64,000 nt of DNA, taken from positions 62,001 to 126,000 of the forward strand of contig DASRGG010000002.1 of assembly GCA_035651155.1 (NCBI GenBank), read 5' to 3'. Below the pieces are notes generated by a model that was given only the letters and a program-made list of their open reading frames with translations, made no database searches and was not told the origin of the DNA. Of this stretch, positions 26,059 through 34,316 are shown piece by piece. This stretch comes from CF-39 sp035651155. GTDB lineage: Bacteria > Chloroflexota > Limnocylindria > P2-11E. A program made the position numbers and the translations under genes. Within the stretch, counting starts at the first letter, position 1. Every line of letters begins with the position of its first letter.

Positions 26059-27027
26059 GTGAACCGCTTCGAGTACGTGGTCCCCAAGAGCTTGGAGGAG
26101 GCGGTCGGTCTTCTCGGCCCTGATGCGCGACCGATCGGAGGCGGGACCGACCTCACCGAGATGATGAAGGATGCGTTGGTCGAGCCGGCGCGCGTCGTGA
26201 GCCTCAAGCGCATCGCCGGTCTCGAGTACATCAAGGAGGACGGGGACGCCCTGCGGATCGGTGCGACCACGACGCTGCGCGAGATCGCCGAGAGCGAGAC
26301 GGTGAACAAGCGGTATACGGCGCTCGCGCAGGCCGCGCGCGCGGTCGCCTCGCCGCAGATCCGTAACACCGCGACGCTCGCCGGGAATCTCTGCCAACGC
26401 CCGCGCTGCTGGTACTTCCGCCAGCCCATCGCCACGCGCTGCTACAAGCGCGGAGGCGACTACTGCTACGCTGTCTTCGGCGACAGCTCGATCCACGCGA
26501 CGTTCGATGTCGCCGCGTGCTTCGCCGTCCATCCCTCGGACACCGCCATCGCACTGAGCGCGCTCGGTGCCGACATCGTCGTCGCCGGCCCAAAAGGTCA
26601 GCGCGTCGTTCCGGTCACCGAGTTCTTCACGGGCCCCGAGGTCGACATCATGCGTGAGAACATCCTCGCGCCGAACGAGCTCGTGGCGGAGGTGCGTGTG
26701 CCGGCGAGCGTCGCCGGTCAGCCGAGCGTGTTCCTCAAGGCGGCACCGCGCCGCTCGATCGATTTCGCGCGCGCCTCGGTGGCGACTCTCGCGGAGGGAT
26801 CTCAGGTCCTGCAACGCGTGACCATCTCGCTGGGCGGCGTCGCGCTCACTCCACATCGCGCCCTCAAGGCCGAAGAGTTTCTGCGCGGGAAACGGCTGCA
26901 ACCCGAGACGATCGCGCAGGCCGCGAACCTGTCCGTCGACGGCGCACTGCCGCTGGCCCGGAACAGCTACAAGGTCCTGCTCGCGCGTGGCCTCGTGCGG
27001 CAGGCGCTCTCGAGACTCGCGGCGTAG
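26059..27027 (+). CDS. FAD subunit with extra Cys-rich insert (PaoB-like)
   Basis: The 322-residue product has the FAD-binding start PIGGGTDLTEMMK and TLAGNLCQRPRC. The Cys-rich segment CQRPRCWYFRQ...CYKRGGDYCYA is typical of members that hold an additional 4Fe-4S cluster, as in E. coli PaoB and hydroxybenzoyl-CoA reductase. It passes electrons from the Fe-S subunit. GTG 26059 follows the molybdenum subunit by 20 bases. Confidence 0.88.
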   Translation: MNRFEYVVPKSLEEAVGLLGPDARPIGGGTDLTEMMKDALVEPARVVSLKRIAGLEYIKEDGDALRIGATTTLREIAESETVNKRYTALAQAARAVASPQIRNTATLAGNLCQRPRCWYFRQPIATRCYKRGGDYCYAVFGDSSIHATFDVAACFAVHPSDTAIALSALGADIVVAGPKGQRVVPVTEFFTGPEVDIMRENILAPNELVAEVRVPASVAGQPSVFLKAAPRRSIDFARASVATLAEGSQVLQRVTISLGGVALTPHRALKAEEFLRGKRLQPETIAQAANLSVDGALPLARNSYKVLLARGLVRQALSRLAA

Positions 27028-27050
27028 CGCGCCGAGGGAAGGAGACGCAC

Positions 27051-27803
27051 ATGTCCGATCAAGAAGAGCAGCAGCCGGTCCTTCCCGTGGCAGATGATGC
27101 CGGTCGGGACGGGACGCAAGTCTCCCGGCGTAGCGTCGTTCTCGCCGGCATCGCCACGCTCGGTACCGCCGCGGTGGCCGCAGGCGCGCTCGGCCGCGCT
27201 GCGACGGCGGTGTACGCGCAGGATCCCCTCTCCCGCCAGGTGGTGGTCGCCGACCCCGAGCTGTGCATAGGCTGCCTCGCATGCGAGGTCAACTGCTCGA
27301 GCTGGCATGCGTCGGTCGGACGCTCGGCGGTACAACGCATCCGCGTGATGCGTACGCCACAGGTGAAGCTCCAGGCGTCGGTCGCGCAGTTCGTCGGCGC
27401 CTCGCGCGGCGGGTTCACTCCCGAGACGTGCCGGATGTGCCCCACCCCGTGGTGTCTGCCCAACTGCCCGACGAACGCGCTGCACATCGATCCCGAAACG
27501 GGCAACCGCTACATCAACGAAAAGGCCTGCATCGACTGCGGCAAGTGCGAGGTCGACTGCCCGGTCACATTCGAAGGCACGCAGGTGCGCGGAGCGCAGC
27601 CGATCTCGAGCAAGCGTGTGCTCCACGACCCGGCGAAGAACGTCTACAACAAGTGCGACCTGTGCGTCGGCCGTGAGGGCGGACCGATCTGCGTCGAGCG
27701 CTGCCCGGTCAACGTGGCGATCCGCACGGGCTACGTGAAGTCTGACCACCTCGCGCTCGAGCTGAAGCGCTCGACGCCTGAGCAGTGGAAGGTGCTGACA
27801 TGA
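27051..27803 (+). CDS. Exported 4Fe-4S ferredoxin subunit (NrfC/FdhB-like)
   Basis: The 250-residue product has a Tat-like leader (SRRSVVLAG, ~25-33) and four 4Fe-4S motifs: CIGCLACEVNC, CRMCPTPWC-x3-C, CIDCGKCEVDC and CDLC...CVERC. Such subunits link a periplasmic molybdoenzyme to a membrane cytochrome. Combined with a xanthine-dehydrogenase-type core this is unusual, because PaoABC normally stands alone. ATG 27051 has a GGAGAC upstream. It overlaps the next gene. Confidence 0.9.
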   Translation: MSDQEEQQPVLPVADDAGRDGTQVSRRSVVLAGIATLGTAAVAAGALGRAATAVYAQDPLSRQVVVADPELCIGCLACEVNCSSWHASVGRSAVQRIRVMRTPQVKLQASVAQFVGASRGGFTPETCRMCPTPWCLPNCPTNALHIDPETGNRYINEKACIDCGKCEVDCPVTFEGTQVRGAQPISSKRVLHDPAKNVYNKCDLCVGREGGPICVERCPVNVAIRTGYVKSDHLALELKRSTPEQWKVLT

Positions 27804-28822
27804 CCACAGCGACCGTGCCTGCGCGCACGAAGCCGGCGATCAAGGCCCACCCTTTCGCGGTCCTGTCCGATGCAGTCCTCCTGCTGCTCGCGGTCGGCGG
27901 CGCGGTGTGGCTGCTCATCGCGGGCACCCCGGCCGTCGCCTGGAACACCGACCGATCCCTCTTCCCACTCAGCGTCGATGGCTCCCGTGCGCTGCTGTTC
28001 CTCACCGCGGTCGGTGCCGCTTTGGGGCTCGTGCTCGCACGTGTGCTGCCTATGACGCGTGACCGATGGAGCGAGTGGGTGGTCCGCTACAGCCTGTTCG
28101 AGCGCCTGGCGCACTGGTCCGTCGCGCTCGGCTACGTGCTCGCGTTCGGGACCGGCGCGCTCGTGTTGCGCTGGCTCGGGTTCAACGCGACCCGCGAACA
28201 GCTCCCGATCCTGTACGTGGGACACTTCGTTGGCGCGGGACTGATCCTCGTGGCTGCGATCGCGTGGGTGGTGGCGTACCGAATGCGCGGAAGCGTGAGC
28301 CTGCTCCCGGTGTGGCGGGACATCGGGCCGGCCGTCGCTCGCCTCTTCGGCTATCTCGGCGTCTACGGCCAGTCCGGCGTGCTCGGCCTGCGATGGCCCA
28401 GGAGCTGGCAGGGTCCATGGCAGCGCGCCTTGGCGACGTTCGGCGTCCGACCGCTGATGCGCGAGGCCAAGTTCCTTGCGGCGGAGAAGGTTCTCTCCTT
28501 CACGCCCCTCGCGATCTTGACGGTCATCGTCGTCGGCACCGGACTGGTGAAGGCTGCTCGCTACTTCTACGCGGTCCCCTCGGACGCGTACCTCTGGGCC
28601 ACCTGGCTGCACGACCTCACGGCCTGGCTCACCCTCGTCGTCGTGGGACTGCATGTCGCCGCAATCGTTCTCGTGCCCCGCAACTGGCCAGGCATCACGG
28701 CGATGATCACCGGGCGGATCCGCCGCGATGTGGTGGAGGAGGAATTCCCCGCATGGGCGGACGTATTACGGCGCTGGGACACCTGGCCCGAGGCCGCGGC
28801 TCCCGGCGAGCAAGCTCGCTAG
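27800..28822 (+). CDS. Membrane cytochrome b subunit (formate dehydrogenase gamma-like)
   Basis: The product is about 340 residues with five or more helices and the cytochrome-b motifs FERLAHWSVALGYVL, GHFVGAGLIL and LHDLTAWLTLVVVGLHV, supplying His ligands for b hemes. It would pass electrons between the ferredoxin subunit and the quinone pool. ATG 27800 overlaps the ferredoxin stop (ATGA). It closes the operon: hydroxylase trio, ferredoxin, cytochrome b. Confidence 0.85.
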   Translation: MTTATVPARTKPAIKAHPFAVLSDAVLLLLAVGGAVWLLIAGTPAVAWNTDRSLFPLSVDGSRALLFLTAVGAALGLVLARVLPMTRDRWSEWVVRYSLFERLAHWSVALGYVLAFGTGALVLRWLGFNATREQLPILYVGHFVGAGLILVAAIAWVVAYRMRGSVSLLPVWRDIGPAVARLFGYLGVYGQSGVLGLRWPRSWQGPWQRALATFGVRPLMREAKFLAAEKVLSFTPLAILTVIVVGTGLVKAARYFYAVPSDAYLWATWLHDLTAWLTLVVVGLHVAAIVLVPRNWPGITAMITGRIRRDVVEEEFPAWADVLRRWDTWPEAAAPGEQAR

Positions 28823-28927
28823 TTGCGGGCCACACCGCGGGGCGACGCGCAGATTCGCCGACGTACGCTCGACCCCGACCGTGAGCCACGCCGTAAAAGA
28901 GATCCGCCCGTGAGTAAGCCACGATTT

Positions 28928-28943
28928 CTCAGACATGGCTCAG
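28928..28943 (+). promoter_or_regulatory. CTCAG tandem box before the 29.0-kb gene
   Basis: CTCAG occurs at 28928-28932 and 28939-28943 (11-base period), 66 bases before the small coiled protein. Confidence 0.45.
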
Positions 28944-28950
28944 CCATGTC
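28932..28950. repeat. Perfect 19-base palindrome
   Basis: GACATGGCT-C-AGCCATGTC overlaps the second CTCAG box. It may be an operator or the end of the hydroxylase transcript. There is no T-run. Confidence 0.5.
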
Positions 28951-29008
28951 CCAGCCGCCCGTCAGGACGCGGTGAGAACGTGAGCGATAGTGAGGGCATG
29001 AGACGCCT

Positions 29009-29266
29009 GTGCACGACGAGCTGAGCACCCTCGCAGAGCGTGTAGCCGCGCTCGAGCGTCGTCTTGCGATGGTCGAGGCACACGGAAACGGCCCGCGCGG
29101 CCTGCGCCGGCTCCTCGACACGCTCCTCCCGCCGGAAGCGCGCGGTCACCTGCGCGAGGCGCAGCGCGAGCAGCTGCGGGCGATCCGCACGGTGCTCGAT
29201 CGCTGGATCGAGCGGCCTGATCGTGACGAAGATCACCGCCGTCGTGAGCGCATACGCATCGAGTAG
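29009..29266 (+). CDS. Small coiled-coil protein
   Basis: The product is 85 residues, starts at GTG 29009 and is largely helical: ELSTLAERVAALERRLAMVE is a heptad coil, then REAQREQLRAIRTVLDRWIE, with a charged tail. No family is recognised. Support comes from the coiled-coil composition and from the CTCAG promoter 66 bases upstream; the ribosome site is weak. It is convergent with nuoA. Confidence 0.5.
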   Translation: MHDELSTLAERVAALERRLAMVEAHGNGPRGLRRLLDTLLPPEARGHLREAQREQLRAIRTVLDRWIERPDRDEDHRRRERIRIE

Positions 29267-29332
29267 CGCGTCTACCGTCAACGCTCGACCATCGCGAAGG
29301 CGCCGCGTTCCCGCGTCAGCCTGCGTTCTGCG

Positions 29333-29698
29333 TCAATACCAGGAGAGCGCGCCCTTCTTCCACGCGTAGAAGAGGCCGACGACGAGGATGCCGATGAAGA
29401 TCACGATCTCCACGAACCCGCGCCAGCCGAGTTCCCGCAGCAGCACCGCCCAGGGGAAGAGGAAGATCACCTCCACGTCGAATACCACGAAGATGAGCGC
29501 GAAGATGTAGAAGTGGGTCGGGTACCTGCCCCAGGCCTGGCCGACCGGCTCCTCGCCCGACTCGTAGGTCGTGAGCTTCTCGCGCGTGGGCTTCTTCGGC
29601 GCGATCATGTGCGACATCATCATCATCATCGAGACGAGACCCGCGCCGACCACGAAGAAAGCGAACACATAGACGTAGCTCAGGTTGTAGTCAGGCAC
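29333..29698 (-). CDS. nuoA: NADH-quinone oxidoreductase subunit A, orphan
   Basis: This 121-residue, three-helix membrane subunit of complex I has the family signature KLTTYESGEEPVGQAWGRYP followed by FYIFALIFVVFDVEVIFLFPW. GTG 29698 with a GGGAGG upstream is preferred; ATG 29728 lies inside a phosphorylase remnant. No other nuo gene is adjacent, although nuoA normally leads a 13-14 gene operon, so it is displaced or left over from a deletion. Confidence 0.85.
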   Translation of the reverse strand: MPDYNLSYVYVFAFFVVGAGLVSMMMMMSHMIAPKKPTREKLTTYESGEEPVGQAWGRYPTHFYIFALIFVVFDVEVIFLFPWAVLLRELGWRGFVEIVIFIGILVVGLFYAWKKGALSWY

Positions 29699-29996
29699 GC
29701 GCGTGCGCCCCCCCTCCCGATACGCCATTGGGTGCCACGTACGCGTTGTCCAGGTACTGCGACACCATACGCTGCGCGTCGAAGAACGAGCCGTTGTGCG
29801 CGATGGCCGCGCGCATCACCCCGGCGAAGCCGAGCGGCTCGCGGTGGAAGAGCGGCTTGCGTGGGCGTGTTGAGCCACAGGTCGGTGCCCGCGGCGAGCA
29901 GCTTCGCGAGCGCCACGTCGTAGTCCTCGAGGTACACGACCGGCACCTCGTCGCCGATCGCGGCGACCGCGGCGAAGACGCGCCGGATGAGCTCAT
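29691..29996 (-). pseudogene. Glycogen/alpha-glucan phosphorylase C-terminal remnant
   Basis: One frame reads PVVYLEDYDVALAKLLAAGTDLWLNTPT, the conserved region before the PLP site. It then jumps, in another frame, to LFHREPLGFAGVMRAAIAHNGSFFDAQRMVSQYLDNAY, the usual C-terminus. The intervening segment with the GTSGMK-type motif and the catalytic lysine region is gone, and no N-terminal half is present. It abuts nuoA. Confidence 0.75.
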
Positions 29997-30011
29997 ATCA
30001 GTGCGTCGGCC

Positions 30012-30215
30012 TCATCGTCCCGCAAGCGCGACGAACAGCGCCGCGGCCAGCAGGACGAGCACGAGCCAGCCCCAGGGCGTACCCATCATGCCGGCAACGC
30101 CGCCCATCATGCCGCCGGTCATCCCCCCACCCGCGACCAGCAGGTCGATCGCCAGGAACACCACCAGCACGACCGCCGCGCCGAGCAGGAAGCTGTTCAT
30201 GTCGATCCCGGACAT
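30012..30215 (-). CDS. Small Gly/Met-rich two-helix membrane protein
   Basis: The 67-residue product has helices at ~6-27 and ~45-65 joined by GGGMTGGMMGGVAGMMG, a Met/Gly-rich loop like those of copper-region membrane proteins. ATG 30215 has GGAGGGAGGAAC upstream, one of the strongest sites in the window. The function is unknown. Confidence 0.7.
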   Translation of the reverse strand: MSGIDMNSFLLGAAVVLVVFLAIDLLVAGGGMTGGMMGGVAGMMGTPWGWLVLVLLAAALFVALAGR

Positions 30216-30249
30216 CCTGTTCCTCCCTCCGCTCCATCCCCGAGCGGGC

Positions 30250-31347
30250 TCATGCAGCGCGCAGCGCGAACGGCGATCGGCGGCCGGCGACCGCATCGAC
30301 AGCGATCTCGCGCGCCGCCTCGCTCGCCCGAAGCGCGACGAGCACCGCGCTCGCGGACCGGTCGACGGCGCGCGCGATCCACGCGAGGCGATCGAAGGCC
30401 GGACCAAGCGACGCCCGAAGGTGCGCATCATACGGGCGGAGATCGAGAGCGCGACCGGCGGCCCAGTCCTCGATCGTCGCCGCCGCGATGTCCGCGGAGT
30501 GCAGCGCGTAGGCGATGCCCTCTCCGAACAGTGGGTCGGCCGTCGCGGCCGCGTCGCCCACCAACATGACGCGGCGGCTCGCCATCGCGCCGCGGCGCAG
30601 GCCGATGGCAAGCCAGTGGCCGCGGACGCGAGGGCCGTCGACATCGATCCCGAGGGTCGCGGCGAAGCGCACGAGGTCGTCGTGCAGCATGCGCTGCCGG
30701 ACGGGCCGCGCGCTCGCCACACCCATGTTTGCGTGGCCCCGCTTCGGGAAGTACCAGGCGTATCCGCCGGGGACGGTGTACGACACGACCGCCGTACCTT
30801 GTGGCACGGCGGCCGAGAACGGCACGTCGACCTCGAGGGCGAGGGCGAGCTGCGCAGCGGCGCTCGCGAGGCCGAGCCGGCGAGCTGTCCGGCTCGGCTC
30901 GCCGTCGGCCGCGACGAGCACGTCGGCGTGAAGTCCGTGTCGGTCGGTCACGAGCCACACGCCGGTCTCGTCCTCGCCCGCATCGAGCACCCGCTCGCCA
31001 TCGCGGACCTCGACACCCGCCGCGGCCGCGGCCTCCACGAGCGCGAGGTCGAACGACGCGCGCTCGACCATCGCGACGGCCGCTTCGCGACGCGTCAGGC
31101 GGAACGGCGGCACGTGCCCGCCCCGAAGCTCGACGGCCTCGACGCGCCTCTCGATCGTCGCGAGCGCGCTCGGCGGGAGGAGCCGCTGCGCCTTTGGTGT
31201 GAGGCCACCGCCGCAGACCTTCGGCCGCGGCAGGCGGCGCGCTTCGACGAGCGTGACCCGTGCCCCGCGCTCCGCGAGCAGGCGCGCGGTCGCGCTGCCA
31301 GCCGGGCCGGCACCCACCACCAGGACCGTCGGCGCGCTCACCTCCAC
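30250..31347 (-). CDS. Geranylgeranyl-reductase-family flavoprotein
   Basis: The product is about 365 residues with an N-terminal FAD Rossmann motif VLVVGAGPAGSATARLLAERG, the family's PRPKVCGGGLTPKA segment, the PGGYAWYFPK motif and the second FAD motif VMLVGDAAATADPLFGEGI. Members reduce isoprenoid chains of quinones, lipids or chlorophylls. GTG 31347 or 31341 are candidate starts; the frame overlaps the upstream ORF. It is the last gene of a run beginning at the thioesterase. Confidence 0.87.
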   Translation of the reverse strand: MEVSAPTVLVVGAGPAGSATARLLAERGARVTLVEARRLPRPKVCGGGLTPKAQRLLPPSALATIERRVEAVELRGGHVPPFRLTRREAAVAMVERASFDLALVEAAAAAGVEVRDGERVLDAGEDETGVWLVTDRHGLHADVLVAADGEPSRTARRLGLASAAAQLALALEVDVPFSAAVPQGTAVVSYTVPGGYAWYFPKRGHANMGVASARPVRQRMLHDDLVRFAATLGIDVDGPRVRGHWLAIGLRRGAMASRRVMLVGDAAATADPLFGEGIAYALHSADIAAATIEDWAAGRALDLRPYDAHLRASLGPAFDRLAWIARAVDRSASAVLVALRASEAAREIAVDAVAGRRSPFALRAA

Positions 31348-31577
31348 GGCCCCAGCGCACGCGACGCCGCAGACGCGTCGAAGCCGACGCGCGACCCGGC
31401 CATGTAGCGGCGCCAGGCCCGATAGACCTCGTCGCCGACCAACGAGCACGCGTTCTCCCGGGCCGCCTCGAGCCGGCGGACCCACTCGGCGAGCGTGAGC
31501 GCGTCGTGCGGCCGGCAGATCAGCTGGCGGCCGATCCGCGTCTCGTCGTACCCGACCGTCACCACGCTCTCGGTCAC
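31338..31577 (-). CDS. Short protein resembling the C-terminus of cyclopropane-fatty-acid synthase
   Basis: The 79-residue product contains TLAEWVRRLEAARENACSLVGDEVYRAWRRYMAGSRVGF. This resembles the last 50 residues of CFA synthase-type methyltransferases, but the SAM-binding domain is missing. GTG 31577 overlaps the thioesterase stop (GTGA), so it is probably translated. It may be another gene that has kept only its ends. Similarity is judged by eye. Confidence 0.5.
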   Translation of the reverse strand: MTESVVTVGYDETRIGRQLICRPHDALTLAEWVRRLEAARENACSLVGDEVYRAWRRYMAGSRVGFDASAASRALGPWR

Positions 31578-32416
31578 GCGACGCCTCCGGCAGCGCCGGG
31601 ACCCGCGAGGAGCGCGTGCAACAGGCCTTGCGGCGCCGCACGAACGGTGCCCTCGAGGTCGAGGAACGCGCCGCGGGAGTCATCCAGGGCGACGATCTCG
31701 CCGTCGGAGCGGCGAACTTCGTGACGCCAGATCCCCGACACGCGGCGCACGTCGATGAGCCGGCTCTCGATACGCAGCTCATCGCCCGCGCGCGCCGGGG
31801 CGCCGAGTGAGAGGTGATGGCCGGCCTGCAGCGTGACGAAGTTCGCATCGCGCATGCGCTCGCGCGTCCAGCCGACGCTCTCGGCCGCGAGGAAGACCGC
31901 GTGCTCGAGCCATTGCAGGATCGCGGCTGGCTTTTCTTCCCCGTTCATGCCCACCTCGTAGCTACGCACGCGATGCCACGTGACGAACGGCGCGCCTCCG
32001 GCGTCGCGCTCCGGCGCGTCAAGCGCCGCCACGAGGGGCTCCCCGCCCCTCAGCCAGCGCGCGGTCCCATACGCGCAGGCGCGCCCGCCTACCTCGAAGT
32101 CGTATGTCAGCGCGAGCGTCGCCAGATCCAAATCCTTCACCTGAAGCCGGATGTCGATCGCGTCGCCCGCGCGCACCGGCTCGCGGTACGCCAGCTCCGC
32201 CTCGGCGAGTCGGGCGCCCGCGAGCACGTCGCGCGCGCCGAGCGCGGCGAGACCCTCGTCGGTCGCGGCGCGGGCGAGCGACAGGTACGTCGCGTTGTTC
32301 ACGTGGCCGAGCGCGTCGCAGTCGTCCCAGCGCGCCCGCAGGCGCACGACGATCCGACGCGCTGCCAGCGCGTCCATACGATGGATCAACGTCCGAGGTG
32401 GCGTACTCGTGGCCAT
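31574..32416 (-). CDS. Double hotdog-fold acyl-thioesterase
   Basis: The 280-residue product holds two hotdog domains. The first has RWDDCDALGHVNNATYLSLA, the 4-hydroxybenzoyl-CoA-thioesterase-type motif (Asp/His/Asn). The second has HRVRSYEVGMNGEEKPAAILQWLEHAVF. It would hydrolyse acyl-CoA or acyl-ACP, possibly in lipid trimming alongside the flavoprotein downstream. ATG 32416 begins the homology. It is 4 bases from the gene upstream. Confidence 0.82.
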   Translation of the reverse strand: MATSTPPRTLIHRMDALAARRIVVRLRARWDDCDALGHVNNATYLSLARAATDEGLAALGARDVLAGARLAEAELAYREPVRAGDAIDIRLQVKDLDLATLALTYDFEVGGRACAYGTARWLRGGEPLVAALDAPERDAGGAPFVTWHRVRSYEVGMNGEEKPAAILQWLEHAVFLAAESVGWTRERMRDANFVTLQAGHHLSLGAPARAGDELRIESRLIDVRRVSGIWRHEVRRSDGEIVALDDSRGAFLDLEGTVRAAPQGLLHALLAGPGAAGGVA

Positions 32417-32420
32417 CTCG

Positions 32421-32633
32421 CTAGTCCACGAACACGAGCGACGGCGTCCCGCGCGGATCGCGCCAGGGCCAGTCGGGATCGTCCGAGAGAAGCACGTCGC
32501 AGTCGCACACTTCGCAGCCCGCGCGCAGCGAGCCGTCGGTGCCCTCGATCTCGCAGCGCACCTTGCCGGTCGCATCGACGCGGTAGTGCAGAAGCTCGCC
32601 CTGCACCGTACGGTACGTGCCGACTTGCAGCAC
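32421..32633 (-). CDS. Small Cys-containing protein of unknown function
   Basis: The 70-residue product starts at GTG 32633, just after the membrane-gene stop. It has a beta-strand pattern (VGTYRTVQGELLHYRVD), a central CEVCDCD and a Trp-rich end (DDPDWPWRDPRG). The three clustered Cys suggest a metal site. It sits between the CCAHH membrane protein and the thioesterase in a tightly packed operon. Confidence 0.6.
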   Translation of the reverse strand: MLQVGTYRTVQGELLHYRVDATGKVRCEIEGTDGSLRAGCEVCDCDVLLSDDPDWPWRDPRGTPSLVFVD

Positions 32634-32635
32634 CG

Positions 32636-33112
32636 CTACACCGCCACCGCGCCGCGGCGCGAGACGACGTGGTACCCGCTGCGGACCCGCCGCAGCTGCC
32701 GCAGCATGACGACGATACCGACGAGGTTCGTCGCGATGCCGAGGAGCATGAGCGGCGTGCGGAACTCCACCAGGAACACCGCAAGACCGGAGAGCCCGAC
32801 GATCGGCAGCACGTCCGCCACGTGGTGCGCGCAGCACGCTACCATCGAGACGCTCGAGGTCGCCGTCCCCGCGCCGGCGAGCGCCACGGATTCACGCCGC
32901 ATCGCGCGCTGGAGCAGCCGCAGATAGCTGAAGAGACCGACCTGCGTCCCGAAGCCGGCGCTGATGAGCCCTACGAAAAGGCGGTCGCCCCAGAGGAGCT
33001 CGAGCGCGTGCTCGGGCCCCTGCGCCCACGTCACGAGGCCGAGGTACAGCCCGACGAGTGCGAGCGCGCCAACGATGCCAGCCGCGATGGAGAGCGCCGC
33101 GCGCCTTGTCAT
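32636..33112 (-). CDS. Membrane protein with ACCAHH motif
   Basis: The 158-residue, four-helix product has the motif SVSMVACCAHHVADVLPIVG between helices 2 and 3. The CCAHH cluster recalls the vicinal Cys of small metal-transport proteins and suggests heavy-metal binding in the membrane. ATG 33112 overlaps the lipoprotein stop (ATGA). It is part of the operon from 37.9 kb to 30 kb, which also carries a copper ATPase and a cupredoxin. Confidence 0.7.
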   Translation of the reverse strand: MTRRAALSIAAGIVGALALVGLYLGLVTWAQGPEHALELLWGDRLFVGLISAGFGTQVGLFSYLRLLQRAMRRESVALAGAGTATSSVSMVACCAHHVADVLPIVGLSGLAVFLVEFRTPLMLLGIATNLVGIVVMLRQLRRVRSGYHVVSRRGAVAV

Positions 33113-33564
33113 CGCGGACGCTCCCATCGCAGCAGGCGGGAGGGAGAGACGACGTCGCGGATCTCCAGCTCGACGAGCTTCGCGGCGTCGAAGGCGAACC
33201 GACTGAGCGATGCGAAGGCGAGCGTGCCGGAGCGGTGATGCCCGCCTGCAGGCGCGTCCCACGCGCTCGGTGCGACCCAGGCGCCGCCGTCGAGCCGAAC
33301 GCGCGCGAGGTCCTTGAGATCGAAGCGATCGAGATCGACCGAGTGCGTGTCCATCGCCACGCGCGCTGTCGGCACGCCGGCGCTCAGCCAGCTCACGACC
33401 ACGGTCACCGACCCGGCCTCGCTGCTCTGCTCACCCAGGCCGGCATCGCTCTCCTGAACGACCGCGGTCGATGCCGATGGCGCGGGAGCGGAGAGGGCCG
33501 GCGCGGAACACGCGCCCGCGAGCAACGCGAGCGCGATGCCGAGAGCGAGCCTGCGTGCGGGCAT
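33109..33564 (-). CDS. Lipoprotein of a metal-cluster family
   Basis: The 151-residue product has a lipobox LAGACS (~15-20) and a domain with RVAMDTHSVDLDRFDL, then DAPAGGHHRSGTLAF. The MDTHSVDL and GHHR-x-GxLxF motifs are spaced as in uncharacterised proteins near copper genes; the His pair could bind metal. GGAGGGTGG precedes ATG 33564. It is coupled to the ACCAHH membrane gene. Confidence 0.65.
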   Translation of the reverse strand: MPARRLALGIALALLAGACSAPALSAPAPSASTAVVQESDAGLGEQSSEAGSVTVVVSWLSAGVPTARVAMDTHSVDLDRFDLKDLARVRLDGGAWVAPSAWDAPAGGHHRSGTLAFASLSRFAFDAAKLVELEIRDVVSPSRLLRWERPR

Positions 33565-33644
33565 GTCCACCCTCCGTTCAGGCCGCGCGCGTACAGCGCG
33601 AGCGCGGCAGGCGCGAGCCAACAGATCCAACGGCGAGACATCGA

Positions 33645-34316
33645 TCATCTGCGCGCCTCGGATGTCGCGGGCTCGATCCGGGACCCGGTTCGTTCTCGGG
33701 CGACGCGCACGGGATGCCTGCGGCAGCACGCCGGAAGCTCGGCGCGCACGAGCTCGATCGCGAGGTGCGCCTTCACGACGAAGTCGTCGGTCGCCTCGAC
33801 GACGAGTACGCGCGGGTGGCCGTCCCATTCGAGCGCGATGCGCTCGTCGATACGCCGTGCGTCCTCGGCGGACTCGATGCGCATCGGGTTGGCGGGCCGA
33901 TAGCCCTGACTCGCTGATGGCGTGCGCAGATGGATGACGGCGTCGTAGCGCGCCAGCTCGTCCAGACGCACGACGCCGACCGAGGACCAGAGCGTGTCGG
34001 GCCCCGGCCAGTAGGCGGCACCGTCGACGGTGCCGCGGTCACACAGAACGATCGCCGGATTGGTGCTCTCGGCAGCAGCCTCGAGCTCACGTTGCACGAA
34101 GAAGATCGCCCGCTGCCCCGCCCGACGTACCGAGGCGTTCTCGGTGCGCGGGAAGCCGCCGCCAAAGACGATGCCGGCCGATTCGGGCAGCACGGCGACG
34201 TGCTCGCACACGCCGTGGCGGATCAGCTCGAGCACGGCGGTCTTTCCCGCGCCGGGGCCACCGGTGAGCACCACCCGCTTGAGCGGGTGCGGCTCGCGGC
34301 AGGCGCAGGGCCTCAT
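33645..34316 (-). CDS. AAA-type P-loop ATPase (AAA_28 family)
   Basis: The 223-residue product has a Walker A motif LTGGPGAGKTAVLELI (~17-32) and a Walker B-like AIVLCDRGTVDGAAYWPG (~92-110), characteristic of the AAA_28 group, which resembles nucleoside kinases. The Cys-rich N-terminus (RPCACREPH) is unusual. ATG 34316 overlaps the cupredoxin stop. Its place inside a copper/Rieske operon is unexplained; a regulatory or maturation role is possible. Confidence 0.75.
   Translation of the reverse strand: MRPCACREPHPLKRVVLTGGPGAGKTAVLELIRHGVCEHVAVLPESAGIVFGGGFPRTENASVRRAGQRAIFFVQRELEAAAESTNPAIVLCDRGTVDGAAYWPGPDTLWSSVGVVRLDELARYDAVIHLRTPSASQGYRPANPMRIESAEDARRIDERIALEWDGHPRVLVVEATDDFVVKAHLAIELVRAELPACCRRHPVRVARERTGSRIEPATSEARR

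Noticed and set aside
28940..29281. Minus-strand 113-residue frame
   Set aside because: It covers the same bases as the coiled-coil gene and has no start signal or motif; the plus frame has heptad structure.
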